A stretch of 13,438 bases of DNA, taken from an uncultured Mollicutes bacterium (GTDB taxonomy: Bacteria; Bacillota_I; Bacilli_A; RFN20; CAG-826). The stretch is taken from contig CALBGF010000089.1 in NCBI GenBank assembly GCA_937893635.1, forward strand, positions 1-13,438, given 5' to 3'. This document shows positions 13,437-13,438 of this stretch, piece after piece. Positions within the stretch are counted from its first letter, which is position 1. Each line of letters starts with the position of its first letter. Position numbers and translations under genes: made by a program. The notes under the pieces were generated by a model that saw only the letters and a list, made by a program, of their open reading frames with translations, was not told where the DNA came from and searched no databases.

Positions 13437-13438
13437 AT

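Noticed and set aside
1..13438. CRISPR array, insertion sequence, phage genes, tRNA or rRNA
   Set aside because: No spaced direct repeats, transposase or phage-like proteins, or cloverleaf-like sequence with a TTCAANNC arm were found; nearly all the window is explained by housekeeping genes.

Overview
The window is strongly AT-rich bacterial DNA with densely packed housekeeping genes, good Shine-Dalgarno sites and SigA-type promoters. Tryptophan is read from TGG, and TGA ends two genes (ylxM, rimM), so the standard bacterial code applies. That argues against Mycoplasma or Spiroplasma. Gene content follows the Bacillus yloU-yloV ... recG-plsX-rnc-ftsY-ylxM-ffh-rpsP-khpA-rimM-trmD neighbourhood, but stripped down: no sdaAB/sdaAA, fapR, fabD, fabG, acpP, smc, ylqD or rplS is seen where Bacillus has them. 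I infer a reduced-genome, low-GC member of the Bacilli (for example an Erysipelotrichales, Acholeplasma-like or RF39-like lineage). The exact taxon cannot be read from this sequence.

Layout. Bases 1-55 are a GC-rich end of an unidentified upstream transcript, finishing in nine T. A consensus promoter then drives asp23 (YloU family) and fakA (fatty-acid kinase ATP-binding subunit), closed by an intrinsic terminator. recG has its own promoter region. A further promoter, followed by a perfect 13-bp tandem duplication, precedes a tightly coupled plus-strand operon plsX-rnc-ftsY-ylxM-ffh whose genes overlap or nearly touch. It ends at a bidirectional terminator shared with the convergent minus-strand operon rpsP-khpA-rimM-trmD, which has an excellent promoter of its own. 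A hairpin followed by a T-run lies between khpA and rimM. Divergent from rpsP is a copper-homeostasis operon, csoR-copA, with a CsoR-type operator placed between its -35 and -10 boxes.

How the genes fit together. FakA makes acyl-phosphate from exogenous fatty acids and PlsX exchanges acyl groups between ACP and phosphate, so two steps of phospholipid precursor supply are here although local fatty-acid synthesis genes are not. FtsY, YlxM and Ffh are the protein components of membrane targeting by the signal recognition particle. RpsP, KhpA, RimM and TrmD serve ribosome assembly, RNA binding and tRNA modification. CsoR senses Cu(I) and CopA exports it.

The most unusual item is the end of copA. 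The ATPase carries a CopZ-like metal-binding domain fused at its C-terminus, and the fusion linker encodes a perfect AAAGGAG Shine-Dalgarno placed correctly before an in-frame ATG. One gene may therefore make both the pump and a free 67-residue copper chaperone. A second item is a Glu in place of the conserved catalytic Asp of TrmD. No CRISPR array, insertion sequence, tRNA or rRNA was seen.
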